Both the position numbers and the translations under genes were made by a program. From contig JAEWQO010000136.1 in assembly GCA_023460315.1 (NCBI GenBank), forward strand, positions 4,634-68,633: a DNA stretch of 64,000 nt, read 5' to 3'. The first letter of the stretch is position 1, and each line of letters opens with the position of its first letter. The notes under the pieces are model-generated. The model was not told the DNA's origin. It saw only the letters and a program-made list of their open reading frames with translations, and did no database searches. The DNA is from Actinomycetes bacterium. Lineage in GTDB: Bacteria; Actinomycetota; Coriobacteriia; Coriobacteriales; Eggerthellaceae. Below, one piece after another: positions 42,834-51,941 of this stretch.

Positions 42834-43265
42834 TCATTCACCAAGACGAGTCACGATGAAGTCTTCCGACTTGAAATTGCTGTAATAGCGACCCTTCTGA
42901 GCAGTGAAGCGCAAAACGCAGTAATCGGGATCAGCCACTCCCTCATGATAGTACTGCTCGTCTCCCCGCTGCCACAGGCGCTCTTTCGCCTCCGGCGTTT
43001 CGAGCACCTCCACGGTGCCGGCAAGACTCACGCCTCGGAAAAATCGCCTGTCGACAAAGTAGATGCTTGCCTTGGGATTTTGACGGAAGAACTTCACCTT
43101 GTTTGACGACGTGTTGGTTGAGAACCAGAATATCTCGATTCCCTCCCGCTCACGCGGCTTGAGCATGGCCTTGGTGAGGGGAAAGCCCTCGTCGTCTGTA
43201 TAGCATATCTGCGTCAGCGGCGCCTTGTCGATCAGATTTCCTATCGTCTTCTTTACGTCCCTCAT
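42834..43265 (-). CDS. Pyridoxamine 5'-phosphate oxidase family protein
   Basis: A 143-residue flavin-binding split-barrel protein. ICYTDDEGFPLTKAML, FWFSTNTSSNKVKFFRQNPKASIYF and a central FRGVSLAGTVEVLE are the PNPOx-like fold (general stress protein 26 class). Such proteins bind FMN, F420 or heme and reduce or sequester small molecules. The ATG at 43265 has AGAGGAG upstream; the longer frame to 43352 is not needed. Confidence 0.85.
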   Translation of the reverse strand: MRDVKKTIGNLIDKAPLTQICYTDDEGFPLTKAMLKPREREGIEIFWFSTNTSSNKVKFFRQNPKASIYFVDRRFFRGVSLAGTVEVLETPEAKERLWQRGDEQYYHEGVADPDYCVLRFTAQKGRYYSNFKSEDFIVTRLGE

Positions 43266-43359
43266 CTGGCTCCTCTTTCTTATTGGGAGAGCGCTCTGGA
43301 CAAACGCGAGCGTCCTCGACAACCGCGTTTCCGACACGGTCAATTCCGGCATCAGCTAA

Positions 43360-43554
43360 ACGGCCGCACGGGAGCAACCCGCAAGCATCCTCCGCAGATG
43401 CCGCACGGGCATCCTCCGCAGGCATCCTGCACGAGCGTCGCACAGGCGTCTTCCACAGGCGTCCTGCACGCATGTCCCACGAACATCCTCCATGGGTGTC
43501 GCACGGACATCCTTCACGCATGTCCCACGGACATCTCCCGCAAGCATCTGCGCC
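43360..43554. repeat. Degenerate short tandem repeats
   Basis: About 195 bases made of 12-15-base degenerate units such as GCATCCTCCGCA, GCATCCTGCAC, GCGTCCTGCAC, ACATCCTTCAC and GCATGTCCCAC. GCATGTCCCACG recurs. The stretch lies between the PNPOx-like gene and the GyrI-like gene (both minus strand), so it forms their spacer. Open frames through it on both strands are repeat artefacts. Confidence 0.6.
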
Positions 43555-44196
43555 TTATCGTTTTCCCGCCATGCGTACGGGATGGCGAATGACCGTCTTG
43601 CACTTCGAAGGGTCCGTTTTGCGAGGGTCGGAAAGATATATCTCATGATGATGGCGCTCCGCATTGAAATCGAGCTCAAATCCCTGATCGTGCGCATAAG
43701 CATCCAGTGCCGCAACCGTCTCCGGCTCGTCGTCGTACGCGCCAACATGCAGCGCCTGCACACAGACGCCCTCGTCTATGCTCATGAACTCCGCTGCCGA
43801 GCAGTCAAGCTTCTTCTTGTGCGACGCTTCCTCGACCGCCCAAGAGAACACCTCCGCCGTCGCAAAATCGGGCAAGCGGATGGCCGCTATCCACTCGAAG
43901 GAAGCCTTGTCTGCATAATCGACGCCATGCACGCCAGGCTGCCACCAGAACCCTTCAAGCGGTGGCACCACATAGGGAAAGAACCCCTCAATGGCATGAT
44001 CTCCCTTGTAGCTCATCTTGATGGTGTAAGCAACGGCATAGAGCACGGCAATCGCCTGCTGGTAGGCACCACCTTCCTCATTGGGATCCCCCACCCCGCG
44101 CACCGCAATGAAATCCATCGGGAGCACGGTAACAATGCCGGGTGTTCGCGGCGGCAGATAGAATTCCTTGTATTCTTTCTTGAAGTCAAACGGCAT
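43555..44196 (-). CDS. GyrI-like small-molecule-binding protein
   Basis: A 213-residue stand-alone effector-binding protein of the GyrI-like family (PF06445 type). FIAVRGVGDPNEEGGAYQQAIAVLYAVAYTIKM is the usual start of the domain, and EEASHKKKLDCSAAEFMSIDEGVCVQALHVGAYDDEPETV matches the second half. These proteins bind hydrophobic cations or toxins; function here unknown. The ATG at 44196 has GAGGAG 6 bases upstream. It is divergent from the second membrane LuxR gene (120-base gap). Confidence 0.8.
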   Translation of the reverse strand: MPFDFKKEYKEFYLPPRTPGIVTVLPMDFIAVRGVGDPNEEGGAYQQAIAVLYAVAYTIKMSYKGDHAIEGFFPYVVPPLEGFWWQPGVHGVDYADKASFEWIAAIRLPDFATAEVFSWAVEEASHKKKLDCSAAEFMSIDEGVCVQALHVGAYDDEPETVAALDAYAHDQGFELDFNAERHHHEIYLSDPRKTDPSKCKTVIRHPVRMAGKR

Positions 44197-44317
44197 GAGA
44201 TGCTCCTCTTTCGCCCAGCGCAATCCTGTCGCAATCAGTATACCCATCAGCCATGCGATCAGATATGCCCGATCCGTCGTCCTCCGCGTTCTGCTAGACT
44301 GGCCATCGGGAGGAATG

Positions 44318-45763
44318 ATGGGATATCTGTTTAAACGGATGCATATACGCACGCGTTGCCTACTTGTGGCACCGCTTATCTTCTCGCTGCTCTGTTTCGT
44401 CCAGCTTCCTCGTCAAGAGGACCTCTCGCTCTCATCGCTCGACAGCCCCTTGTATTTTCTGGTCTCATACCTTTTAGCTGCGGCGCTGACCTTCCTGCTC
44501 TGCATCCTTGTCCCTTCCCTGAGAACAGCGCCCGCATTCCGCCTTCCTGCGCTCACCTGCGTGCTCCCCGTGCTCGTCGGCATCGGCCTGACATTCTTGT
44601 TCAGCATCGCCGGAATCGGCATTGCCGCACAGGTGCCCATCGGGGCAGCGCTCATCGGAGTGGGTAGCGCTTTGGTGCTTTTGATGTGGGCTCAAGCATT
44701 TATGCTGCTTGAAAACCGCGAACTTGTCGCAACAACAGCTGCAGCCTTTTTCCTAGCATTTCTCCTCAAGCTGCTGTTCAATGTTCTGGGAACCAATCAC
44801 GTGAACCTGGTCGTCGTGGGGGCAGCCGTCATCGTGGCCGCCCTGCCCCTCGACAATCCCTCCGCACGACCGCGCCAAGGCCTCGTGGCAAGGGAGAGCA
44901 TCCCCCGGATTGGCGCAGCTCTGTCCGAGGTCGCCCTTCAATGGTGGAAACCCTTTTTCGGCTGCGTGCTCTGTTGCATGATATGGGGATTCACTTGGGG
45001 AAATTCGCTTATGGGTTCGCCGCCGGCAGGCATGGGAACAGAATCGACCCTCATTACCGACGCCGGCAAGGCTCTTGGATGTGTGGCGCTTGTCGGGTTG
45101 TCAACCCGGCGTTCCCTCAATCCGAGCTCAGGGTTCACCTTGCCTCTGGCTGTCGGACTCTTGCTGCTTGGATGGATCCTGTCCATGATAGAGGGCTTTG
45201 TGGGAACCATGACTTCCGGACTCGCCTCAGGAATCGGATTCGCCCTGTTCCAAGTGGCATTTTGGATCAAGACCTGCGAGCTGGCCGAAGGATCGCCCGT
45301 ACGCGCCCGCCTGCTGTTCGGCGGAGCCTACGCCATGTTGGCCATTGTCATCCTCTTCGGCATCGCCCTCGCTCCGCCTATCGGGGCCCTCGGAGGAGAA
45401 CTCATCACCCCCATCTGCAGCATCGTTTTCTTCATTCTGCTTGCAGCCATGCCCTCAACGAGCCCAGAAACCTCGCCGACAGCGCAGACCCCGAAAACGC
45501 CGGACGGCGCACGCGCAGAAACGCCCCTTTCCTCGTCCATCACTTCGCTCTGCACCGACTACAAGCTCTCGCCTCGCGAAGTGGAAGTCTTCTCGCTGTT
45601 CGTGCGCGGACACTCTGCCAAGTTCATCGCGGGAGAGCTCGTGGTTTCGCTCCATACGGTCAAAACCCACATCAAGCGCATTTATGAGAAGATGAACGTG
45701 CACTCCAAAGACGAGCTTATCGCCCTCGCTGACACGCTGCGGAAAGATCGGGAGTCGAATTAG
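44318..45763 (+). CDS. Membrane-bound LuxR-family regulator (second copy)
   Basis: A 481-residue protein with about twelve hydrophobic helices and a C-terminal LuxR helix-turn-helix (LSPREVEVFSLFVRGHSAKF, then TVKTHIKRIYEKMNVHSKDEL). Same class as the regulator at 32280-33758 but not closely similar. GGGAGG at 44308-44313 supports ATG 44318 or 44315. It is convergent with the second Tat flavoprotein and may regulate it. Confidence 0.85.
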   Translation: MGYLFKRMHIRTRCLLVAPLIFSLLCFVQLPRQEDLSLSSLDSPLYFLVSYLLAAALTFLLCILVPSLRTAPAFRLPALTCVLPVLVGIGLTFLFSIAGIGIAAQVPIGAALIGVGSALVLLMWAQAFMLLENRELVATTAAAFFLAFLLKLLFNVLGTNHVNLVVVGAAVIVAALPLDNPSARPRQGLVARESIPRIGAALSEVALQWWKPFFGCVLCCMIWGFTWGNSLMGSPPAGMGTESTLITDAGKALGCVALVGLSTRRSLNPSSGFTLPLAVGLLLLGWILSMIEGFVGTMTSGLASGIGFALFQVAFWIKTCELAEGSPVRARLLFGGAYAMLAIVILFGIALAPPIGALGGELITPICSIVFFILLAAMPSTSPETSPTAQTPKTPDGARAETPLSSSITSLCTDYKLSPREVEVFSLFVRGHSAKFIAGELVVSLHTVKTHIKRIYEKMNVHSKDELIALADTLRKDRESN

Positions 45764-45899
45764 AGCCGCCGTCTCTCGGCGTCACCCTCCCCACTCCCTC
45801 CCTGTCCCCTCCCTGCCATCGGTCGGCTTTCCGCCGTTGCGGCTTCTCCCTCTTCGATCGACTTCGAAATACCGAACCGACAATCGCGGCACCCCGGCA

Positions 45900-45935
45900 A
45901 GAAGCCGGCTCCCCCTTGCGGGGAAACCGGCTTCT
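45900..45935. terminator. Bidirectional terminator-like hairpin
   Basis: A long stem (AGAAGCCGG/CCGGCTTCT arms with a C-run/G-run inner helix) lies between the convergent LuxR and flavoprotein genes. The T content after it is poor, but the position and stability fit a shared terminator. A second weaker hairpin is near 45990-46030. Confidence 0.6.
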
Positions 45936-46047
45936 CGTCATGTACTTCCACCAGAACGGCACGGGCCCAAAGGAGGGAAGGAATCGCCCATGCTTCGGGG
46001 AAGAGCCTGAAGGGGGCAAAACCCACTTCAGGATCAGAAAACTACTC

Positions 46048-47901
46048 TCAGTTTGCGGCGGCATTCTTTCCCGCAACACGACCATAGGTCATCGCCATGC
46101 CGATGGACACGCCCGCAGTCGGCGTTGAATAGGCGTTGCCATAACGCTGGCCAAGACAGTTTCCAACCGCATAGAGATTGTTGACGCGTGAGTAATCGGG
46201 TCGCACGACCACAAGGTCACCATCGGTCACCAGACCCGTAAGCGTGACGAGCCCTGCCGATCCAGTCGCTTCATTGCTGGATGGAGCAACGTAGTACGGC
46301 GGCTCGTCAATTGGCACCAGGTGAATCGCATCCTTGCCAAAATCGGTGTCCTTGCCAGCCGCGCATAGCGCGTTGTAGTGTTTGACCGACTCGACGCAGG
46401 CGGGAATGACGTCTTGATCGTACCCCGCATACTCAAGAGCCTTCTCGAGGGTATCGGCACCATACACCGTCGAAGGCATGCGCTCGGTGATGGTGCACGA
46501 ACGCACGATACCGCCCTCGGCACCACCTGCAACGACTGCCGACATGTCAGTGACGAGATCCTCGTAATACTGCGGGCGGGTGTAATTGGGCGCACCGTGA
46601 TCGATGCTGGCGTTTCGCACCGTCGTGAGCCATTTGGAATCGGTCACGGTGGCAACGATGCCAAGCGGCTGGCGAAGGGTTGCCGCATAGGTTCCAACCG
46701 TGATGCCTTCGTTCATGAACCGCTTGCCTTCTGCGTTGAGCCACAGGAACGGGGAGGTTCCCCAAGGGCCGCCGCCCCCGCCACCCATGGACATGGTCGG
46801 ACGCGGACCTGGCTCTATATAGCCCCCAGCCCAACAGCCCATCTTGTGGCCGGACCCGTCGTTCATCGTCATGGTGGTCACGCTGTCGGCCTCCACGCCC
46901 TGCCGTTCGCTCCATTCCGCAACTTCGGTGATGAGCTGCCAGATCATTTGGCTGTTCTGGCCAAAGTCGCCACAGGCCAGAATGACGCCGCGCTCGGCTT
47001 CGAACTTGGTGTATGACCCATCGGAAGTCTTCGCGATGAGGCCGGTCACATCTCCATCGTCATTCTGAACAAGCACGGTGCCCGTCGTGTTGAAGTACCA
47101 GGTAGCCCCCAGGTCTTGAGCCTTTTTCATCGAGTAGCTCTGAGCTTCGCTCAAGTTTGAGAACATGCCCACACCATCAGCCGGCTGATCATTGTAGGGT
47201 CCCCAGAACATGGCATCGCCGACCCACGTCTTATAGCCTGCCTGCACGATGGGATAATCTCCCGGTTCGCGGCCATAGGCCACATGCAACCCCAGCTCTC
47301 CCTTGTCTCCGCGCGTGAGCATATGGCTATCCGACGGGATGAGCGAAAAGAAATTATCAAACATCTCTCCGCTGTTTTCCACAAAAACGCGAATGATCTC
47401 CGGGCTGACTCGGTTGCCGCCCCGTTTGCAAAACTCCGTGACAATGTCGCCCGTGTCGTACGGACCATACCCTTGGTCGATGAGCCATTGCGAGTTGAAG
47501 TGGCCGATCTCCTGTCCATAGCAGTGAAGATAGTCGCTGCCATCCGCCGGTGCGCCCTTTTCGATCACCGCAACGCTTGCACCTTCTTCCGCAGCCGCAA
47601 GCGCCGCCTGGATGCCCGCGTTCCCGCCTCCACATACGACGACATCGACTTTCACCGTCTCCGCAATGTCAGAATCCGCTATCGTCGGAGCTGTTCCAAG
47701 CCAGTCTTCTTGACACATATAGCCCGATGGAAGTGCAGCGGTCTGATCAGCGGCCTCGCCCTGCGTCGAGCTACTCCCCGATTGCGGCGCGCAAGCCCCC
47801 AGCGCCATGCCCGAAGCAGCCAACGCGCCTGTTGCCAGCGCACCCTTCAGAAAACTGCGACGATTGAGGTCCGGTCCCTGCCCCTTGCTTTCCGTTTGCA
47901 T
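46048..47901 (-). CDS. Tat-exported FAD-dependent flavoprotein (second)
   Basis: A 617-residue lipoprotein. LNRRSFLKG (Arg14-Arg15) and a lipobox LGAC with Cys37 give Tat export and lipid anchoring. DVVVCGGGNAGIQAALAAAEEGASVAVIEKG is the FAD fold, and GNCLGQRYGNAYSTPTAGVSIGMAMTYGRVAG closes the family. It differs from the first flavoprotein in the middle region, so the substrate is probably different. The ATG at 47901 has AAGGAGGATAAC upstream. It is divergent from the XRE-SOR regulator. Confidence 0.9.
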   Translation of the reverse strand: MQTESKGQGPDLNRRSFLKGALATGALAASGMALGACAPQSGSSSTQGEAADQTAALPSGYMCQEDWLGTAPTIADSDIAETVKVDVVVCGGGNAGIQAALAAAEEGASVAVIEKGAPADGSDYLHCYGQEIGHFNSQWLIDQGYGPYDTGDIVTEFCKRGGNRVSPEIIRVFVENSGEMFDNFFSLIPSDSHMLTRGDKGELGLHVAYGREPGDYPIVQAGYKTWVGDAMFWGPYNDQPADGVGMFSNLSEAQSYSMKKAQDLGATWYFNTTGTVLVQNDDGDVTGLIAKTSDGSYTKFEAERGVILACGDFGQNSQMIWQLITEVAEWSERQGVEADSVTTMTMNDGSGHKMGCWAGGYIEPGPRPTMSMGGGGGGPWGTSPFLWLNAEGKRFMNEGITVGTYAATLRQPLGIVATVTDSKWLTTVRNASIDHGAPNYTRPQYYEDLVTDMSAVVAGGAEGGIVRSCTITERMPSTVYGADTLEKALEYAGYDQDVIPACVESVKHYNALCAAGKDTDFGKDAIHLVPIDEPPYYVAPSSNEATGSAGLVTLTGLVTDGDLVVVRPDYSRVNNLYAVGNCLGQRYGNAYSTPTAGVSIGMAMTYGRVAGKNAAAN

Positions 47902-47954
47902 GTTATCCTCCTCCTTCATATCAAGTGACCATGCATAACGGGCAGATCGTACGT

Positions 47955-48024
47955 TTGACGAGGTATCTTGCCTATCCGCCAAACGAGGTATGTCCCCCAA
48001 TTGACGGATATCCCCCCTTTTGGG
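47955..48024. promoter_or_regulatory. Repeats in the divergent flavoprotein/regulator promoter region
   Basis: ACGAGGTAT occurs twice as a direct repeat (47958-47966 and 47983-47991, 25 bases apart), and CCCC-TTTT-GGGG (about 48013-48025) is a palindrome. The 223-base gap between 47901 and 48125 must hold both divergent promoters. These are candidate binding sites for the XRE-type regulator encoded to the right. Confidence 0.4.
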
Positions 48025-48124
48025 GACAAGCCTGAAACTCCTGGAGTTCGACTCTACGATGCGTAGGTTCCGTTTTAGCAAGACCGCGAGTATCCTACTC
48101 ACCGAGGATGAAAGGATCAACGCC

Positions 48125-48781
48125 ATGCCCTATCTCACCGCACATACCATCAAAAGCCTTCGCGAAGCGCAAAAGCTCACCCAGCTGCAACTTGCCGAGC
48201 GGCTCGACGTGAGCGACAAGACCATATCCAAATGGGAGACGGGAAGAGGACTCCCCGACATCTCCCTTCTCGAACCCTTGGCCGCCTGCCTGAAGGTGTC
48301 CGTCGCCGAATTGCTCTCCGGCGACGTCGCAACCAACCGCAACGTCTCGGCCAACATGAGCCGCACGAACTTTTACGTCTGTCCTCTGTGCGGAAACGTG
48401 ATCACCAGCGTCGGCGAAGCATCCGTCTCGTGTCACGGCATCGTCCTGCCCCGGCTGGAAGCCGAGAATCCTGACGAAGCCCACACGATCACCGTGGAAA
48501 AGAGCGATGGAGGCTATTTTGTCCAATGCGACCATCCCATGACCAAGGACCATCACCTCTCGTTCATGGCCCTTCTGAGCAGTGACACCCTCCAGATCAA
48601 AAAGCTTTACCCTGAGCAGGATGCCCATGCCCGATTTGCCGTGAACGGGCCATCAACGCTGTACACTTTCTGCAACCATCACGGTCTCTATACCCAAAAG
48701 ATACGCCGTGAAAAATTGCGCGCGCCAAGCATCTCCACTGCCCTTCCTGCCGCCGACACCCGTGAAAGGCCCTCGCCATAG
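48125..48781 (+). CDS. XRE helix-turn-helix fused to a superoxide reductase-like domain
   Basis: A 218-residue protein. Residues 5-65 are an XRE helix-turn-helix (LREAQKLTQLQLAERLDVSDKTISKWETG). Residues 82-195 match desulfoferrodoxin. Cys86, Cys89, Cys103 and His104 occupy the rubredoxin-like centre I (one Cys replaced by His). His120, His137 (HPM), His143, Cys183 and His186 (CNHH) correspond to the five iron ligands of superoxide reductase centre II. Of the catalytic Glu-Lys-His triplet, Glu118 and His120 remain but Lys is Ala119, which suggests sensing rather than turnover. The ATG at 48125 has AAAGGAT upstream. It is divergent from the flavoprotein gene. Confidence 0.85.
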   Translation: MPYLTAHTIKSLREAQKLTQLQLAERLDVSDKTISKWETGRGLPDISLLEPLAACLKVSVAELLSGDVATNRNVSANMSRTNFYVCPLCGNVITSVGEASVSCHGIVLPRLEAENPDEAHTITVEKSDGGYFVQCDHPMTKDHHLSFMALLSSDTLQIKKLYPEQDAHARFAVNGPSTLYTFCNHHGLYTQKIRREKLRAPSISTALPAADTRERPSP

Positions 48782-49380
48782 AGGAGAGTAGACAACCACG
48801 GGCGATGCCAGACGGTGATTTGCAGGCCTCGCCCCGACAGAGACAACAGCGCACCGCAAAAGGCAGGTGGACAAAATTTGCGACTTAACGAGCAAAATGC
48901 GCTCGAAGAGACGGGTTTTCACGCTCTTGAAGGCACCGGACTTTTGCAACATCAGCATCATCCCAGCTCATGAATTTTGACGGCGGCTCTCAATTCACGA
49001 GAATCAGCCAGAATGCCGCTGGGGACACCTCGACCCGAAAAAAACGTCCACCGATATTTTTTCCATCCCTTTCATCACGCTGAAAATGCGCCCCGCGGCC
49101 CGCCCGAACTCGCGGCCCGCCTCGAACCGGCAGCCTGCCCCGCACTCACGACCTGCCCCGAACCAGCAGGCCGCCGCACGCCGCCCCCAATCGGTCCAGA
49201 TCCCGGCGCGTACCGCCCTTCGCGACGTGCACCGGGACGACAAGGTTACCGACCTGTTTCCTGCATGAACTGTTTCTCCAGAGATTACGAGAAAAGCTCG
49301 CCTCTGGATCATTCGAGGACTATCCTGCGAGACACGGGCCACAGCGCTCGTCATTCACTCGAAGGCAAGGAGCATGGAAA
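48782..49380. other. 600-base region without a clear gene
   Basis: No supported gene. An AT-richer part (48870-49080) is followed by a GC-rich, Pro-codon-like run with CGGCCCGC/CTGCCCCG steps near 49090-49200. Open frames in both directions are low-complexity shadows. A short GAAGGCAAGGAGCATGGAAA region at the end provides the next ribosome binding site. Confidence 0.5.
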
Positions 49381-50103
49381 ATGAAACCTGTCCCCGACTT
49401 ATATCGCGCCATCGCACAACGTAAGTCAACACGCAAATATGACACACAGCCGCTAGATGCAGCAACGCTCCATGAGGTGAAGGGGGCCATCGCCGAGCTC
49501 TCGCCGCTCAATGCCTCGGTGCCGCTCACGTGGCGCTTTGCCCGGAAGACTAAGGGAAAATTCAGGGCAGAAGCACCCCACTATCTCATCATCAGCGGCA
49601 ACGGCACCTCGGGAGAAATGGAAGAGGCCGGCTTCCGATTCGAGCAGCTCGTTTTGTGGCTTGACACCAAAGGGATCGGAAGCGTTTGGCTGGGGTCGAC
49701 GAGAGACGCCGAAAAAAGTGACACCGGAAACGACCTTGTCACGCTGGCTTTCGGCACACCGGCAGGATCGCTGCACCGAACCGCAAGCGAGTTCAATCGC
49801 AAACCCCTTGAGAGCATCACCAACGCACCGGACGACGAATGCATGCAGGCTGTACACCTCGCACCTTCGGGAATGAACACCCAGCCCTGGTATTTTGAGA
49901 AGACGGATGGCAAGGTTTTGGTGTATCGGCAGAAGCTAAAGCCGCCGCTGTCCCTTGTCTACAAGCTCACCGACCTCGATATGGGAATTGCCCTCTGCCA
50001 CTATGCGCTGGCATGTCAGCAGGAAGGCAAGCCTTTCACGTTCGCTCGATCTGAAGCGATGCCAAGCAAGTCCGGATTCACCCCCTTTGGGACAATCGAG
50101 TAG
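49381..50103 (+). CDS. Nitroreductase family protein
   Basis: A 240-residue protein of the TM1586-like nitroreductase group. LYRAIAQRKSTRKYDTQPLD binds FMN phosphate, FEQLVLWLDTKGIGSVWLG and APSGMNTQPWYFE are family hallmarks. The enzyme would reduce nitro-, quinone- or azo-type substrates using FMN; the substrate is unknown. The ATG at 49381 follows AAGGAGCATGGAAA. A terminator-like hairpin follows the gene. Confidence 0.87.
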   Translation: MKPVPDLYRAIAQRKSTRKYDTQPLDAATLHEVKGAIAELSPLNASVPLTWRFARKTKGKFRAEAPHYLIISGNGTSGEMEEAGFRFEQLVLWLDTKGIGSVWLGSTRDAEKSDTGNDLVTLAFGTPAGSLHRTASEFNRKPLESITNAPDDECMQAVHLAPSGMNTQPWYFEKTDGKVLVYRQKLKPPLSLVYKLTDLDMGIALCHYALACQQEGKPFTFARSEAMPSKSGFTPFGTIE

Positions 50104-50114
50104 CAGGATCACAA

Positions 50115-50142
50115 GGCCGGGCGCTCTGCGGAACGCCCGGCC
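50115..50142 (+). terminator. Hairpin after the nitroreductase gene
   Basis: A perfect 9-bp GC-rich inverted repeat (50115-50123 against 50134-50142) with a 10-nt loop, 12 bases after the stop. No T tract, so it may be a weak terminator. Confidence 0.5.
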
Positions 50143-50360
50143 CCGCTTCGCCCTGCTTCAAATCGGCCAAGATCGTGGGCCAGAAGCGGGCATTTTCTGC
50201 CATAGAGCATGCCGTTTCACCTGATTAAAATGCTCTTTTTTCAATCTCAAAGCCAACCGTGGCTTCCCTTTTCAGCTTTTTCACCGAACATGCCAAAGGA
50301 TACTTCACCCGGATAAAGTACAATTCACCATACTGTTCATTTGAAGGAAGAAGCGGTTGC

Positions 50361-51923
50361 ATGGTTTCCAATGATTTCTGGGTATTGCTCGCGATGCTCA
50401 TCTATTTCACCGTCGTGGTGGCTATCGGCTTCGTGTACGCGAAAAAGTCGAATGCCTCGTCAGAGAATTACTTCTTGGGCGGGCGCGGGCTGGGCCCGTG
50501 GCTGACTGCCCTTTCTGCAGAAGCTTCGGACATGTCGGGCTGGCTGCTGATGGGCCTGCCGGGCGTCGCGTATTTCACCGGTGCCTCCGATGCCCTGTGG
50601 ACAGCCATCGGCCTTGCCCTTGGGACATACCTGAACTGGAAATTCGTGGCAAAGCGGCTTCGAAAGTATTCCGAGAAAGCCAATAACTCAATCACCATTC
50701 CCGATTTCTTCTCGAACCGATTCCATGACAAGAACAATGTCCTCATGACCATCGCCGCTGCCATCATCTTGCTGTTCTTCTGCATCTATGTAGGAAGCTG
50801 TTTTGTGACCTGCGGCAAGTTGTTCTCAACGCTTTTCGGGCTCGACTACACCACCATGATGGTGATTGGCGCGCTTATCGTGTTCCTCTACACGTTCGTC
50901 GGCGGATACCTCTCGGTGTGCACGACTGACCTTGTGCAGGGAACAATTATGATCTGTGCCCTGGTTGTCGTGTTCGTGGGCAGCGTGACGGCAGCGGGGG
51001 GCCTGGACAACACGGTTGCGTTCCTGCGCGACATTCCCGGGTTCTTGAGCGCAACGCAGATTGCGACGCCCGTTCTCGACGAGACGGGCAGACAGGTCAT
51101 CCAAGATGGCACGCCCCTGTTTGGCGCTGCGCAAGAATATGGGGCGATCACGATCATATCCGGCCTGGCATGGGGTCTGGGCTACTTTGGCATGCCTCAA
51201 GTGCTGGTGAGATTCATGAGCGTCCGCCATTCAAACGAGCTCACAAAATCAAGGATCATTGCAGTCACCTGGTGTATTGTATCCCTTGGCTGTGCGGTCT
51301 GCATCGGTCTCATCGGTCGCGTCGTCATCCCGACGGAATTCTTGACGCAGGCATCCGCCGAGAACGTCTTCATCGTCCTCTCGCAGATGCTCCTTCCGGC
51401 CTTTTTCTGCGGGCTGGTGGTATCGGGCATCTTCGCCGCCTCGATGAGTTCGTCGTCATCATATCTGCTCATCTCGGGATCTGCCGTGGCCACCAACATC
51501 TTCAAGGGACTCATCAAGAAGGATGCGACCGACCGCCAGGTCATGCTTGTGGCGCGCCTGACGCTTGTAGCCGTGCTGCTGTTCGGCATCGTCATCGCAC
51601 TTGACGAGAATTCATCCATCTTCAACGTCGTTTCCTATGCCTGGGCGGGATTCGGCGCATCGTTCGGACCGCTCATGCTCATGAGCCTGTACTGGCGGCG
51701 CACAAACTTTGCGGGCGCGTTGGCCGGCATGGTTTCCGGCGCGGCGACGGTTCTTGTGTGGCACTCGTTCGTGAAGCCTCTTGGCGGAATCTTTGGGGTC
51801 TATGAGCTTTTGCCGGCATTTGTGGTGGCCTTGCTTGCCATCGTCACTGTCTCGAAGCTTACCAAGGAACCGGCAAAGGAGGTCACCGATGAATTCGACA
51901 CCTATAGGGAGTTGGACGTGTAG
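50361..51923 (+). CDS. Sodium/solute symporter, PutP-like
   Basis: A 520-residue symporter of the sodium:solute (SSS) family with about thirteen helices. FLGGRGLGPWLTALSAEASDMSGWLLMGLPG is the sodium/substrate site of PutP, and GGYLSVCTTDLVQG and FAASMSSSSSYLLI are typical. Sodium-driven proline uptake is the closest match, but related amino acids or carboxylates cannot be excluded. The ATG at 50361 lies after a weak GAAGAAG site; the frame is open to 50259. Confidence 0.88.
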   Translation: MVSNDFWVLLAMLIYFTVVVAIGFVYAKKSNASSENYFLGGRGLGPWLTALSAEASDMSGWLLMGLPGVAYFTGASDALWTAIGLALGTYLNWKFVAKRLRKYSEKANNSITIPDFFSNRFHDKNNVLMTIAAAIILLFFCIYVGSCFVTCGKLFSTLFGLDYTTMMVIGALIVFLYTFVGGYLSVCTTDLVQGTIMICALVVVFVGSVTAAGGLDNTVAFLRDIPGFLSATQIATPVLDETGRQVIQDGTPLFGAAQEYGAITIISGLAWGLGYFGMPQVLVRFMSVRHSNELTKSRIIAVTWCIVSLGCAVCIGLIGRVVIPTEFLTQASAENVFIVLSQMLLPAFFCGLVVSGIFAASMSSSSSYLLISGSAVATNIFKGLIKKDATDRQVMLVARLTLVAVLLFGIVIALDENSSIFNVVSYAWAGFGASFGPLMLMSLYWRRTNFAGALAGMVSGAATVLVWHSFVKPLGGIFGVYELLPAFVVALLAIVTVSKLTKEPAKEVTDEFDTYRELDV

Positions 51924-51941
51924 CCCATCCTGGCCGCAGTC

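Noticed and set aside
48977..49384. 135-codon frame in the GC-rich gap before the nitroreductase
   Set aside because: Low-complexity Pro/Ala/Arg composition; its reverse complement is equally open, and it runs into the start of the real gene.
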